This document shows positions 11,986-23,600 of a stretch of 64,000 nucleotides of DNA, one piece after another. The stretch is from Atherinomorus stipes (taxonomy: Eukaryota; Chordata; Actinopteri; Atheriniformes; Atherinidae), in assembly GCA_023101725.1 (NCBI GenBank), contig JALJCO010008719.1:1-64000 (forward strand). The letters are read 5' to 3'. A program made the position numbers and the translations under genes. Each line of letters starts with the position of its first letter. Positions within the stretch are counted from its first letter, which is position 1. The notes under the pieces are model-generated. The model did no database searches, was not told the origin of the DNA, and saw only the letters and a list, made by a program, of their open reading frames with translations.

Positions 11986-12900
11986 ATTGTAATTACTGAG
12001 TAAACTAAACTGCTGTGACACTCATGTGTAATGCTTCACAATGCTGCACTGCTGGAAGATCATGCCGAGAGGAGGATCAGGATGGAAAGTTTTTAGAGAC
12101 CATGAATCCTGGGCCATTATTACTGACTAACATGCCAATAGATTCCCCAAAGCAACCTTTCCTGAACTGGGGATTCCTGGATAATTTCAGAGGGTCGCCA
12201 GATCGTTGTAATTGCTGTAAACTAATTAGAATTTTTATTAGAGCTCTCAAAATAAATCTGCTAATGCAAGAAAATGATTCTGTTATATAAACGCATTAAT
12301 TTTCTAAGAAATAAATTATAGCCTAACTCATAATAAAAATCACATTTTGGCAATATCTTGGTCAACTAAGTAGTTTTTCATCATGCTTTCATACAGTTTT
12401 GAACATAATCCACCAAAAACCATATTATCCCCCTAATTCATGAAGATTCTGACAGTTTTCCAGCTTCACATGTAGAGAATGCTGCAGGATGATCTGATAT
12501 ATCATACTGTACAACAAAGTGCTCAGCTGTCGCGGGGGCTCATGAACACCAATGTCTGGTATCTTAGGGGTCGTAGCTCAACACGTTTTGGAATTCTTAG
12601 ATCTACGTATGTATTGAGCCATTTAATCTCCGTGCGCAGCTGTTGACCACAACGTGCTCTGTTGTGGAGTGAGCCACCGGTGTTTGGATGAATGACGTGA
12701 GTACCGCTCATGTCATTCACTGCTGCAGCAACGTGCTGTTACTTCTATTTATCTGTGATTCCACTGTGAATCCAAATAGAATATTTTTACGAGCGTCCAC
12801 CTCACCAACAAGCGCCTCGACTTCAGTCTCCGTGAAATTGGGTTTTTTGTCTTCTCGGTCACCACGATTAAGCTTTAAATGCCACAGATCAGCTGGCTGG

Positions 12901-13808
12901 CATGTTAGGTTAATTGATTACTTTAAATTGCCCCCAGGAGAGAATGTGAGCATGAATGGTTGTCTGTCTCTCTGGCTGGATTTACACTGTCAGGTCTTGA
13001 TGCCCAGATCAGATTTGATGCCTAAATCCGATTTTTTAATTGTGTGGTTACACATATTTTATAATGTGACCCATATCTGATTTCTCGCGATTACACGTGT
13101 ACGCGTACCGTGTTTACTAAACTGAAGTGCTTTAAAGAATGGTGGGCTGTTTTTTTTGTTGTTGTTGTTTGTTTTGTTTTTTAATTTATATTTAAATACG
13201 TCATTCATAGAATGGAAAAAAATGTCGGAATGATGAGACGTTTGCCATTTCGACTGTTGGTGATGTTGGAGTGGACGAATGTGGGAATGGTGATTGCCTC
13301 CCACACCTTTCCTCCTCATCTCTCTTTCTCTGTCGGGCCTTCATTCTCGCATTTAACTACTGCTCACATCTTAAAAGTGCGTCAAAATAAGCTACATTGT
13401 CGCAGATCTAATGACGTGTGGAACGCAATGTGTAAGAAGATCCGATCTGCCTGCTTACACTACAGTCGCATTGTCACAGATCTGACTGATATCCGATTTA
13501 TTTCCACATACGAATGAGGCCTGTATCCGATCTCAACAGATCCGAATGCATGCGTCTTTTTCCTGTTTACATGGTCAAAAAGCAGATCGGATCTGAGTCA
13601 CATAAGAGCAAAAAATTGGGATTGGGTCACATTTCACTGACAGTGTAAATCCAGCCTCTGTGTTGGCCCTGCAACAGACTGGCGACCTGTCCAGGTGTAC
13701 CCCGCCTCTCTCCTGATGATAGTTGGGATTGGCTTCAGCAACCCCCGCTACCCTAAACTGGACAAGTGGTACAGAAAATGAATGAATAATTGAATGAATG
13801 AATAAAAT
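12901..13808 (+). repeat. SINE (ATGA-tailed), interrupted by a TIR element
   Basis: 12901-12973 and 13657-13808 join into one collinear SINE body (GGTTAATTG, GAATGGTTGTCTGTCTC, then TGTGTTGGCC, GACTGGCGACCTGTCCAGG). It ends in ACAGAAAATGAATGAATAAT with an ATGA-rich tail. It is the same family, in the opposite orientation, as the copy at 53856-54247. The tRNA-like 5' half is missing. The 683-bp TIR element at 12974 splits it. Confidence 0.85.
12974..13656. mobile_element. 683-bp TIR element inserted in a SINE
   Basis: The left end GGCTGGATTTACACTG and right end CAGTGTAAATCCAGCC are perfect inverted repeats of 16 bp. Many GATC/CGGATC motifs occur in both arms (for example CAGATCGGATCTGAGTC near the right end). 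The SINE copy at 53856-54247 supplies the empty site and gives a 3-bp TCT duplication (12971-12973, 13657-13659); sliding the boundary could extend it to 5 bp. That excludes an 8-bp hAT-type duplication. No transposase was recognised. Confidence 0.85.
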
Positions 13809-13809
13809 G

Positions 13810-16800
13810 ATACAGTTGGTTATAAATAATCCCATCTACCATATCAACAACATAAAAGCAGCTTTATTCACAAATGGGTGCCCATTTGCACAAACAGTGC
13901 CAGAAATTTAACAGTGATGCTGTATGTCCAAACGCAACCAACATTATTTTAAGATGCTATGCTCCATGCAGAGTGGATGCATTGGATGAAATAAAGCCTC
14001 CTGATGAGTGTGAAGGTTGGCCTGTGGTGTTTTAACCAGCAAACCAGAGCATGACCTTCTTCTTATAGGACCAAACATTATAATAAAAAAAACACTGTTG
14101 TATTTAATTGTAATTATTAAAAGATATGTATAAATAAACCATCTGTTACTGCTTGTTGCTGGAGACGCATGGAGCTGAAGGAGTTGTGCTTCTCTGGGAA
14201 CAGAAAGCAACATTCAGTTGTGAGTCTTGGACTCACAAATAACTTGGACATTTATGGTGTGATATTCTTGTGGCTGAGGGAACGGATCTAGTGAGGGTGC
14301 TTTAATGCTCATGTGTGCCGTCTAATGGGACTTGTTCTTGAATAAATTAAAATGAGTGATTTTCTAATGTTATGGGACATGATCTGAACTATCTTTCTGT
14401 TCATTTTAAAATGACAAAAAGCTTTAAATTACCAAAAGTGATTTTAAGAAATCACATGAGAACATTACTGTAATTTTATTATTGTATTTTAATAAACTGA
14501 ACAACAGTAAGTAAAATTGTAGAACAAATTTGTATGAAGAGATGGTGAATGAGGCCCAATGTCTCTATCAACATGTGTTTGCTTTGAACTGTATATCACG
14601 TGTTTATAGAAGTTTCCTCCAGACTGTGCTGAGTCATAATAATAATAATCATAATGCTCATAATAAAATTAAATCTGGCTTTGGAATGAATCATTTTTGG
14701 CTTAGCTGTATATGTCAATACATGCAAATACCTCCATGCACTTTGCTTTTGGATACTCGCTCTTCCTGTTTCTCCCCTCCCAGAGTGCTGCAGTGCAGCT
14801 GTGGGTGAGTAGGAGCACTAGTGGTGGGAGAGATGGAAGCCTGGAGGAGGCCCAGAAGAGAGGGGCTGGTTATTAGTGAGAAGGAGAAAGAACTAAGGGT
14901 TTCAATATGTCCCACAGCACTTCAAGTGGGACAGTGGAGTTAGAGAGGCCAATTTAGCTAGCCACAAGGAGCGAGTGTTTGCATTTACAATATTTACAGA
15001 TTGTTAAGGCCCATTTATGCTTCCTTTACGGACATAAATAGGTTTGTCCATTTCAAATGTCCCTGCTTGCGTATTTCCATGTGTCCTTAATATTGGTCTG
15101 GTTGTTTGGCAATACATCCACCAGGGGGCAGTGCAGAGAGATCCGCTCAAGGTTTCCATGGCAAACATGATAATGTACATTCTCAGAACAAGCCGTAAAA
15201 AGAGGCATTGCAGTGCCTCTGCAGTCATTCAAAACGTCACAACTTCTTCATCTTCTTGTTCCTTTCACGGGCCACATGTCAGCTTTTCAGCTTAACACTG
15301 CCCCCGTGGTTGCTGGTGGTATTACAACATTTGCTCCGTCAAGGTACGGATCCACAAGAGCCACAAAAACAGACCAAATTATGCAAGTTAATGGTGTAGA
15401 GGACAGGCCGTCCTTTGTAGATGCCATCACTTTCCCCCATCTCAGTTCACTTCAAACAGGTCAGCTGCCATCTATGAAACGTGAAAGTTATTTTAAAGAG
15501 GAAAAAAACAAGTTTGAATTTCAGTGGAAGCCACACATGTTGGGAAATGCTTCATGATGATTAGCATAGCATGCAAGAAGACAATCCTTCAAGTCTAGGG
15601 GTATTGAATTAGATGAAGGCAGCTGAAATATTGCAAACTCCCATTCAATGAGTCATTAAAAACATGCAAACATTCAACATGCCTGTACCACACACACAGT
15701 CTCCCAGCTTTAGCCAACCAAATGACAAGGTGCTCTACTCCCATTTTCCCATAATGTATGTGTTGTGGTGTGCAAAACATCCTTCGGCTTGTTCCTTAAG
15801 AGATGGGAGGGAAAAGTGATGACACAAAAAGCGATGACAGAAGAGGAGGGGTCCCATCATTGCTTCCCAACCATCATCATCATCATCTTCACTTTAATGC
15901 AGTGCTGTGGGACGTCTGCACCAAAATGAGAGCAGGGCTGCTCCCGCAGCGCTAAGTGTTTTAACGACGATTTTGAAGCACATCCAGACTTATCCACGCT
16001 CATTCATGTGACATTTTGATGGAAACAGGGTGTGGCAAAGAGGAAGTTTTGATTGCCCAGTCTCCTTGTGAAGTGGATGGTCCCAAAACAAATAAATCTA
16101 AATGTAACTGTAGTTGTGGTTAGACAGCACAAAGAGACTTTTGATCTACCGCCGGAATAAAACCCTACTGTACATCTGACTGAGTAAATGATCAAACCGC
16201 TTGATGATGACTAAATGCCAAAATATGCTGCTGACCACAGAAATCCATTGGTGTTATATATTGTGTGGAAGAATCAGACAGACCAGCTTGTTGATGAGCA
16301 ACTTCTCGTGACATGAAACACCCGCTCAAATGAAGTGAAAACGTCTCGCTGGCCTGGCTTTCTTCTGCGGCTAGAAGGACGCTCGCTAACTCTGAGCCGT
16401 TAAAACAAACAGGGAGGTCCCTGAGCACGGTGCTTTGGACAAAGGTTAAAGCAATATCCCAGAGCACTATTCATTTCGAAGAATTCATCCCACTCGCTGG
16501 CTTTGATCCTCTCCCTAACTCTGCCCCTCTTTCTCTCTTGCTTACCCAGATTAGGTATGGAGGAGGTGGTGTGTGTGAGAGAGAGAGGGACAGCGATGAG
16601 AAGCAGAGTTCATCCTGAATCCTTGAAAACATCATCTCACCGACTACAACAGCCACGGGCGCCCAAACACGGCCGCGAATTTTGCGGTGGCAAGTAAAGC
16701 CTGGAGCTCAACCCACAATGGCAAGTGCAATAAAAAAAACACGAGCAGCTTTAACTTCACCAAAAGTCAAGAGTGCGTTTGTATCCATGTGATTGTGCGA

Positions 16801-17810
16801 GTGTGTGAAAGCCCCAGAGGGAAGCCTATCCCTCAGGCTGTTTACTTCCACTAGAGCTGTTTACTTGACCCCCGATGATTTGGATGCATAACCAAATAAA
16901 AACAGCCAGGAAAGTTCAAACGGCCAGTGACGCATAAAGGGTGTAAGAGGAGGGACAGGACTGTGTTCGATGATGGTTCACAGCTGGACCTCCCCACATC
17001 ATCTTCAACATTAAGAATGAACTAAGCAGAATAGATACTAACAGGCACTTATAAACTGCTTGAGTTCTTTAAAAATCTTCATAACACATCATTTTTAATG
17101 TGCTGTGGAAGTCTGTGGGTGCTGGCCAAAACGTCCATTTCAATAAAACTCAGCATTTCTGGGAGCAGACGATTATGATTCGTAAATTTGAGGGGAGCCT
17201 TTGTAAACTAGAACATATTTCCCTTATGTGTGTACATATAACATTTGCTACCTCTGTCACATATTTCATCATATTTAGACATTTTTATTATTTGGCCATT
17301 CCTACAATGTTGTTTATGTTTTGACAGGAGGAGCATTGTGTAGCAACGGATCCATTTACATAATTTCTTGATGTTGTAAGCACTTACATAATGCCCCCAT
17401 TCATTTGGACTGAGCTCCCTTCAAGGCCCCTGGACCTGCAGACAACAGGACACACACCCATGAATCTGTGGCCTCAGTTTATAACGTATTTACGCTGGAA
17501 GCACAGGGGGACTGGAAATGCAGTTCTGAGAACCTGGATGTAGGGAACGATAACTGTTGTGGATCGTGTGACATACTGGATGCATATGTTGCTGAACTGA
17601 GCCAGCAGAGCATATGCCAGAGCATAATTATGTTGTGGCTACCTTTGCAGCAGCGGAAACATCTGAGGGGCTACAGTTTAGATCTCACTCTCACATAGGA
17701 TGATGTGATCCCTTTTTCCAATTAGCAGCCTCCCTTGCACGGGTCACTTACACATTTGACTGCACATCCCCACATCTAGAAAGCAGGCACGTCTCTGCAT
17801 GTATGTCAAC
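13810..17810. other. mostly unique non-coding stretch
   Basis: No convincing exon. A segment from about 15005 (AAGGCCCATTTATGCTTCC, then CACCAGGGGGCAGTG near 15120) resembles one end of a dispersed DNA element, but the second terminus was not found. A short ATC run lies at about 15872-15890. The rest shows no structure I can support. Confidence 0.4.
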
Positions 17811-17813
17811 ATT

Positions 17814-17853
17814 TTATTTACAACTTGACTTTTCTCTGTCAAGTTGTAAATAA
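17814..17853. repeat. perfect 16-bp stem, 8-base loop hairpin
   Basis: TTATTTACAACTTGAC at 17814-17829 and GTCAAGTTGTAAATAA at 17838-17853 are exact reverse complements around TTTTCTCT. It stands alone, outside any recognised element, so it may be a small foldback, a cruciform-prone site or a structured RNA segment. Confidence 0.85.
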
Positions 17854-17874
17854 CACAAGTATTTAGATGGTGTG

Positions 17875-18110
17875 TGTTTAGATAGCACTTTTTGGCTAGG
17901 TTCTATAAAGAACTTTACAATGTGTTTCTTATTCACCAGTTTTCACAAACACACAGTGATATAGGCAGAAATGCCATGCAATGTATTGCCTGCTATTTGG
18001 AGCAACTAAAGATTAAAAGTTTTGCTTCTACTTTCATGTGGATGGTATGGGAATGAAACCAGTGACCTTCTGGTCACTGCATCACTGCTTCTACTTATTG
18101 CTGGGTGGCT
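17875..18110. repeat. probable SINE-like dispersed repeat
   Basis: TAGCACTTTTTGGCTAGG, CTTTACAATGTGTTTCTTATT, GGAGCAACTAAAGATTAA and GTGACCTTCTGGTCACTGCA appear in an order typical of a widespread fish retroposon. No second copy is present in the window, so the assignment is from familiarity. Confidence 0.45.
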
Positions 18111-18394
18111 TCACATGACATGATTTTAGGGGCAAATGTGATTGAGTAAGACGTCTTTGATTAAGTCAGTGGGGGACTAATTCAACAAGAAGTAGAAAAA
18201 TGTGGTAGTAAAGCTTGAATTTTGGGGCTGTTTATAGTTTAGGAGGAAGAGCGATTATTTGCCAGTTTGAACCCAAAAGTGTCTGAGGGTAAGATACTGA
18301 ACCCAATATTCCAGATGATGCATCTATCAGTAGATGAATGTGGGTGCAAAAAGCACTGCATAGCCTGTAACTTAATGTGACAGTATGGGGTCCT

Positions 18395-18545
18395 GTCACG
18401 ATGCCTTCAATTGATCATGCACCCTGGCTACTTGGCCATAGGGATTTCCCTTTGGCTGACTGGTAAGCACATGCGACTCTCATCCATGAGTCTATGGGAT
18501 TGAATCCCACCCAGGCCCTCATTGCGTACCTTGCTACATTATGTT
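18395..18545 (+). repeat. tRNA-derived SINE fragment
   Basis: TTGGCTGACTGGTAAGCACA resembles a pol III A box region, and GGGATTGAATCCCACC resembles a B box, in tRNA-like spacing. The preceding GATCATGCACCCTGGCTACT matches sequence at about 30412-30432. The same module is better preserved at 30385-30690. Confidence 0.65.
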
Positions 18546-18954
18546 TTGTATTAATGGATTTGAAAAATATACATTTTTATGAGAATTTGTCAGGTAAACA
18601 TGATTATTTCTTTTCTTTTGGGGATGTTGGGAATGATAACTTAAAGTAGACTTGCGGCAAGTCCCAGAAGGAGCCATGAAAAAGATTCTATGTGTCAAGA
18701 TTTTCTCTGTCAACTTTCATAGTTGTATGACTGTTTCTACCATTGTAGAACTTAAAAGAATAGTACACCCACAGAATGATGTGCATTCATTTTCTACTCA
18801 CCCTCATGCTGAGCAAGACTCTGGAGCACTTTTATAATATCTCAAATGCAGCCGGAGATCCGAAAGGTTTTAGTTTCCCCCCAACTTTCATATAATGGAG
18901 GTTAACGGCGACTGAACCAAAAAGGTTCAGAAAAGTCCACAAAAACTTGGCAAT

Positions 18955-20067
18955 AGGGGATTATCACGCTTACTGGAAGTTCCCGGATTTTGACACCCCT
19001 CTTCCGGGCCATGTTACGACGCCGTTCCTGCTCTGTTATACTGTTTAAATCGGATAAACTAAACATATTTGTTTTCATTCAGACGAAGTGATACTGGATC
19101 AAAGCTGGATCAAAGCGATCGTTTGCTGCGGTGAAGGGCCGAACTTTATAATAAAACACACGTTTGTTTGTCCCGGTGGGGCACAACACCGGCACTTCAC
19201 AGCATGCTAGCATTAGCCAGCTGCGTTTACTGACGTGTTAACATTGTGGCTCTTAAAACACACAAACATCTGAAAATCGGGTCTGTACCCCCCCCCGCGT
19301 TTCCAGTGGAACAACTGGGGACTGCCAAGAAAGGAGACGTTTTCAGATGCTTGTGTGTTTTCAGCCGACAAAGTTCAGCCGCACGTCATCAAGCTGGCTA
19401 ATGCTAACCTGCTAACAATAGTCTGCCAGCTACTACTCTGTTAAACTTTGTAAATCGGATAAACGCCAATGCCAAGTTTTCATTCAGACTGAAGTGATGC
19501 TGAGGAAGAAGTGGATTAAAACGACCGATTCGCCGGGTGAAGGACCGAACTTTATAATAAAACGACACACGCTTGTTTGTGGCCGGCAGACTGCGCAGTC
19601 GTGTTAGCAGGTTAGCATTAGCCAGCTCGATAACGTGCCTAACTTTGTGCGGCTGAAAACACACAAGCATCTGAAAGCGTCTCTTTTTTGGCAGTCCCCA
19701 GTTGTTCCACTGGAAACGGGGAGGTACAGACCCGATTTTCAGATGTCTGTGTGTTTTAAGACGCACAATGTTAAGCACGTCAGTAAACGTTAGCTGGCTA
19801 ATGCTAGCATGCTGTGAAGTGCCGGTGTTGTGCCCCACCGGCGACAAACAAACGGTGTTTTATTATAAAGTTCGGCCCTTCACCGCGGCAAATCGATCGC
19901 TTTGATCCACTTCTTCCTTAGTATCACTTCAGTCTAGAATGAAAACTTAAGTATGTTTGGAGTTTATCCGATTTAAACAGTATAACAGAGAAGGAACGGC
20001 TGTCTTAACATGGCCCGGAAGGGAAGTGTCAAAATCCGGGAACTTCCGGTAAGTGTGATAATCCCCT
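18955..20067. mobile_element. 1113-bp near-palindromic foldback element
   Basis: The left arm (18955 to about 19430) begins AGGGGATTATCACGCTTACT; the right arm (about 19597 to 20067) is its near-complete reverse complement, ending GTGATAATCCCCT. Matching internal landmarks in both arms include CGGGCCATGTTA, CTTTATAATAAAACAC, GGGGCACAACACCGGCACTT and CATCTGAAAATCGGGTCTGT. The partial element at 37947-38478 preserves the empty site and implies a 2-bp AT duplication (18953-18954, 20068-20069). No recognisable protein is encoded. An RNA through it could form a hairpin of several hundred base pairs. Confidence 0.85.
19436..19596. repeat. third, direct copy of an arm segment in the foldback loop
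   Basis: The spacer between the two arms is not unique. AAATCGGATAAACGCC, TTTTCATTCAGACTGAAGTG and CCGAACTTTATAATAAAACG repeat, in the left-arm orientation, the block at about 19043-19180. The element therefore carries this block three times: direct, direct, inverted. Confidence 0.8.
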
Positions 20068-20515
20068 ATATTCCTCCATACTGCTTGTCCAATGTAATCC
20101 AAGTGTCCTGAGTGGGTAGCGTTCATAATTTACTTGAAACGACATCATTTAGTATCTTTTTATAGCCTAAACAGTGGTATATTGCAGTTTCTATTTGCGC
20201 GTTCGTGCGAGTTCATGACACTACGGAAACCACGGCATTCAGTGCCTACTCTACCAATAATGCAAGCGTAGAAGAAGAAATTAGCTGTTTACATTGTACT
20301 AAGAGTGAACGAGCTGTGGAAAAACCGGGACAAACACAAGAGGGGTTGGTTATGATTTAAAACAAAGAAAGAAAGAAAAAGACAACGCGCGATCTCGTCT
20401 GCCGCGGTTTCCGTAGTGTTGTGAACTCTCATGGACGCGCTTCGCGGCAGCTACATGTAGTACTGCTTGTGTAGAAAATGAAGGCTCATCATTCTGTGGG
20501 TGTACTATTCCTTAA

Positions 20516-23460
20516 AATATTTGGATTTACATACTTTTTTCATTAAAATGTCCCCAAAAAGGGTTTTTGGCCCCTCTTCACCAGCTACTGGACCAGGTTG
20601 TCCACCCAGGTTGTAATCCTTGAAGGTCCTGGATATAATTATTGGAGTCAAATCATTAACAATACTCTGTGTTTTGCCCCTTGGGTATAAAACTTACACA
20701 GGAATTAAGAGAAAGGTGAAAAGAAATGTAGATAAAAAAAATAAGTCGAAGAACAAAAATATATGCTTACAGATATATTTTCTAGCCTAAGGTAGGCTTG
20801 CCTTCCTCTGACACACCATCAGGAACAAACCACCATCAAAAATGATCAGCCAACCGTAGCAGGTGTCTAAATTTGGACATGCGTGTAGTGAAAAGTGACA
20901 CAGTGAGAAGTGTCTTCACAGACGTAACAGCAGAGGAACATCATGAATATGAATCCTCATCATCCTGCAATAGACCGGACAAAAACACCCACATGGCAGG
21001 TGATAAAAATGACGTGAAAACTGACATGCAGACGATGTTCAGCTGTTTCAGGGGAAGAAATATGAAGAGGGAGGAATAAACCTCTTAAACGCCTCCGAGT
21101 CTGAAATGTGTTGAGCTGTGCTCTGTGACCGAAGCGGTGACCTTCCAGCTGAATCCCGTGTAAAATCCGTCTGACATCACTCACCGAGGTGTTTCCATCT
21201 TACAATCTGAGCACTGTTTTATTCTGAGAATGCGATAGCCTCACACTCTATTTTAATCTCCCACACTCACTCTTTTTCAACCATAATGTGCGATCACAAA
21301 AACAGCAGCTCACACACACTCACACATACTACTGTTAGTGTTCTTAGACAAGGCGAGTGAGGGATATTCCTGGTGCGGTTGAAGGGTGGAGTGGGAAACA
21401 GTGGACCAAATCAGGTTTAAAGTTAGAATTGTGTTGTCATAAGAAAATGACCTCACTTCTAAATAGAGGGAAACCTTGATGGAGGCTTTGGAACATGGTA
21501 CGTTGGGAGGGCACCCCAATGTCTCTGTTATGTATGATGATAATCACATAACACTGAGTGATATGAGTTTACTAAGACTTGGCATTAAAGGATGCCGCAT
21601 GATGTCAGCCTCTGACTCCGCTGCCTCTTTTTGGCGCCGTGAGTTCAATAATCACATGAAGTTGACGGATTAGGGCAAAATGATTTCATTCCTATCAAAC
21701 CAAACATTCATGTACTGCATGTCACTGATGTGTCATGGCAGTCTTTTTTTTATTTTTTTTTATACCCAAACTAGATGTCAAAGGGGCATCTTTATAACTG
21801 CTGTCATGGAATAAAACCAAGAGTAATCAAGCAGATTACTTGGCTCTATATTGTCTTAGTCTTGCCAGCAGTGTGGCTTTTGTACTGGTAAATATTTGCT
21901 GTTAGTTGAGTAGCATGGCATCGGCACATCAGAAGGACATTTTGTGTTTCCCAAACATTAGGCCGGTGACGTCAGGGGGCCCTAATGATGTTTAACAAGC
22001 CCACCCAGTCCAGAATAACCCCATAAACAACCCAGATATAAGGCAAGTCCCCCGTTCAATTTGTCCACTGCACAATAGGACCCAACACCCTCTTAATCTG
22101 TTTGTTTTGTAATTAAAATAAATATGCAACTCTTAAAACAAACAAACAAAAACTTAGCAACTTTGCATGGCTTCGTTTTGGTGTTCTCACCTTCACTGGG
22201 CAGTGAGGCTGATTAATAAAGACGGCGCAGCTGTTTTGTTGTGGAGAAAGCCCGTTTGTTTGATCAGAAAAAGAAGGAAAAACAACAGACTGGAAAACCC
22301 ATAACAGCCCCACTTCAAAAGTGAGGAAAAGAGAAAGTGGGCTCATCTTTGAGAGAGAAAAAAACCAATGCGGAGGCAAATAAGAAGAGGAGGAGGATGG
22401 AAAAGTGACAGTAAAAGTCATAATTTGTGACTGATTAGCAACCGTTTCCAATTAGAGCAGCAGAGGACAGGAAAACCAGAGGGTGGGAGGAACGGGGTCG
22501 GTGGGGTTCATTTCCATCCGGCAATCCTCAAACACACACACATGCACACACACACACACACACACAAACAAGAACTCGCATGGAGCAGAGTTTTCCAGCA
22601 GGAGCCCAATTTGTGTTTGGGCTCACTTACACTATTATATTGGTCCAGTATGATCTCAGCTCAGACTGAGGCTACATGTCTGTCTGCCTGTTTGTAGGTG
22701 GGATTTTCTATGCGTGCATGTGCACAGAATGTGTGCACGCTTGTGTGTAGCTGAGCAAGTTGGCTTTCAAGTGATGTATGAGTACGTATCCTAAGTTTTC
22801 ATGTGCAGCGGTGGATGTGCATATACATGTTTATTTGTGTGCGAGTCTGTGCGGTTGCCAGAGTGTCTGACTGGAGAGCAGAGGTCATGCGAAGGTTGGG
22901 ATGAAGTCAGAATGTAATTATGCTTCAATGAACCAAAAGGGAAGTAATAAAGACCAGCTGCATGTTGTGTGACTCTTAAAGTTCCACTTAAAGCAAGCTG
23001 CACATTTTCTGTACCCTCCCGCACCGTACTGAGAAGTGGAATACGCAGAATATATAGGAAGGGGGGGCACGTTATGAAAAAAACAGAGCATCAACTGGAA
23101 TTAAAGAGATGATAAAATATAGAAAAAAATATTTCCTTTAGCATTCTGAAGGGGTGGAGTTGCCAAGGTGACCTGGACGCCTGCCAGGGATAAAGATGGT
23201 CAGTGAGTGCAGGAAAGGGGTGGAAAGGAAGGGCGACACACCAGGTGGTTTCACTCGGGTGATCCAGTCATGACTGCCTGAGTCAAAAAAAGAAGGAAAG
23301 GAAAGAAAAAACACCAACTGGCCCGTCAAAAACAAAGAGGGGAAAAAAGGGAGAACTTTATCTTCCCCTAAAGGAGCCTCCTTCTTTTCTCTCTCCCTCC
23401 TGTGATTTTCCCCTCTCCCTTTTTTTTCTCCCTCCTTTCTCATTCCTGTGCATTGGTTTT
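20516..23460. other. unique non-coding stretch with a short CA tract
   Basis: No supported exon or TE terminus. A CA-rich tract lies at 22531-22566, and a purine/pyrimidine-skewed segment lies at about 23280-23480. Most of the stretch has a balanced, unique-looking composition. Confidence 0.45.
22531..22566. repeat. (CA)n microsatellite, imperfect
   Basis: A CA dinucleotide run interrupted once by TG, about 36 bp. Confidence 0.85.
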
Positions 23461-23522
23461 TTCATTTTTTCTCTATCTGATCATCCTCTCCCCATCTGTC
23501 TCACTTGAACATGTTTTTCCAG

Positions 23523-23600
23523 GGCCTGCCATTCATAGATACCGTATCCACCAACAGTAGCCAGCCAGTGCCTAGCAGCAAGCCCCCCAGGGAAGGCTGA
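23523..23600 (+). other. weak terminal-exon candidate
   Basis: A long pyrimidine-rich tract ending TGTTTTTCCAG precedes an open frame of 25 codons (GLPFIDTVSTNSSQ, then PVPSSKPPREG) that stops at 23600. The acceptor is good, but the frame is short, has no known domain, and no upstream partner exon was identified. It could be chance; this is inference only. Confidence 0.15.

Larger units (their letters stand above)
18752..20515. mobile_element. TTAA-flanked TIR element containing a foldback insertion
   Basis: TTAA at 18752-18755 and 20512-20515 flank inverted termini: the left end is AAGAATAGTACACCCACAGA and the reverse complement of the right end is GGAATAGTACACCCACAGAA. Similarity continues about 40 bp (ATGATG...CATTCATTTTCTAC). 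TTAA duplications are typical of piggyBac- and Kolobok-type transposition. Without the 1.1-kb insertion at 18955 the element would be about 0.65 kb. No transposase is present. A partial relative lies at 37947-38478. Confidence 0.8.

Noticed and set aside
19404..19847. 147-codon minus-strand open frame
   Set aside because: It lies across the loop and right arm of the foldback element. The frame is a by-product of the inverted repeat and has no domain or motif.
22113..22451. 112-codon minus-strand frame with hydrophobic stretches
   Set aside because: No domain, no homologous motif, no splice context; composition follows a pyrimidine-rich segment.
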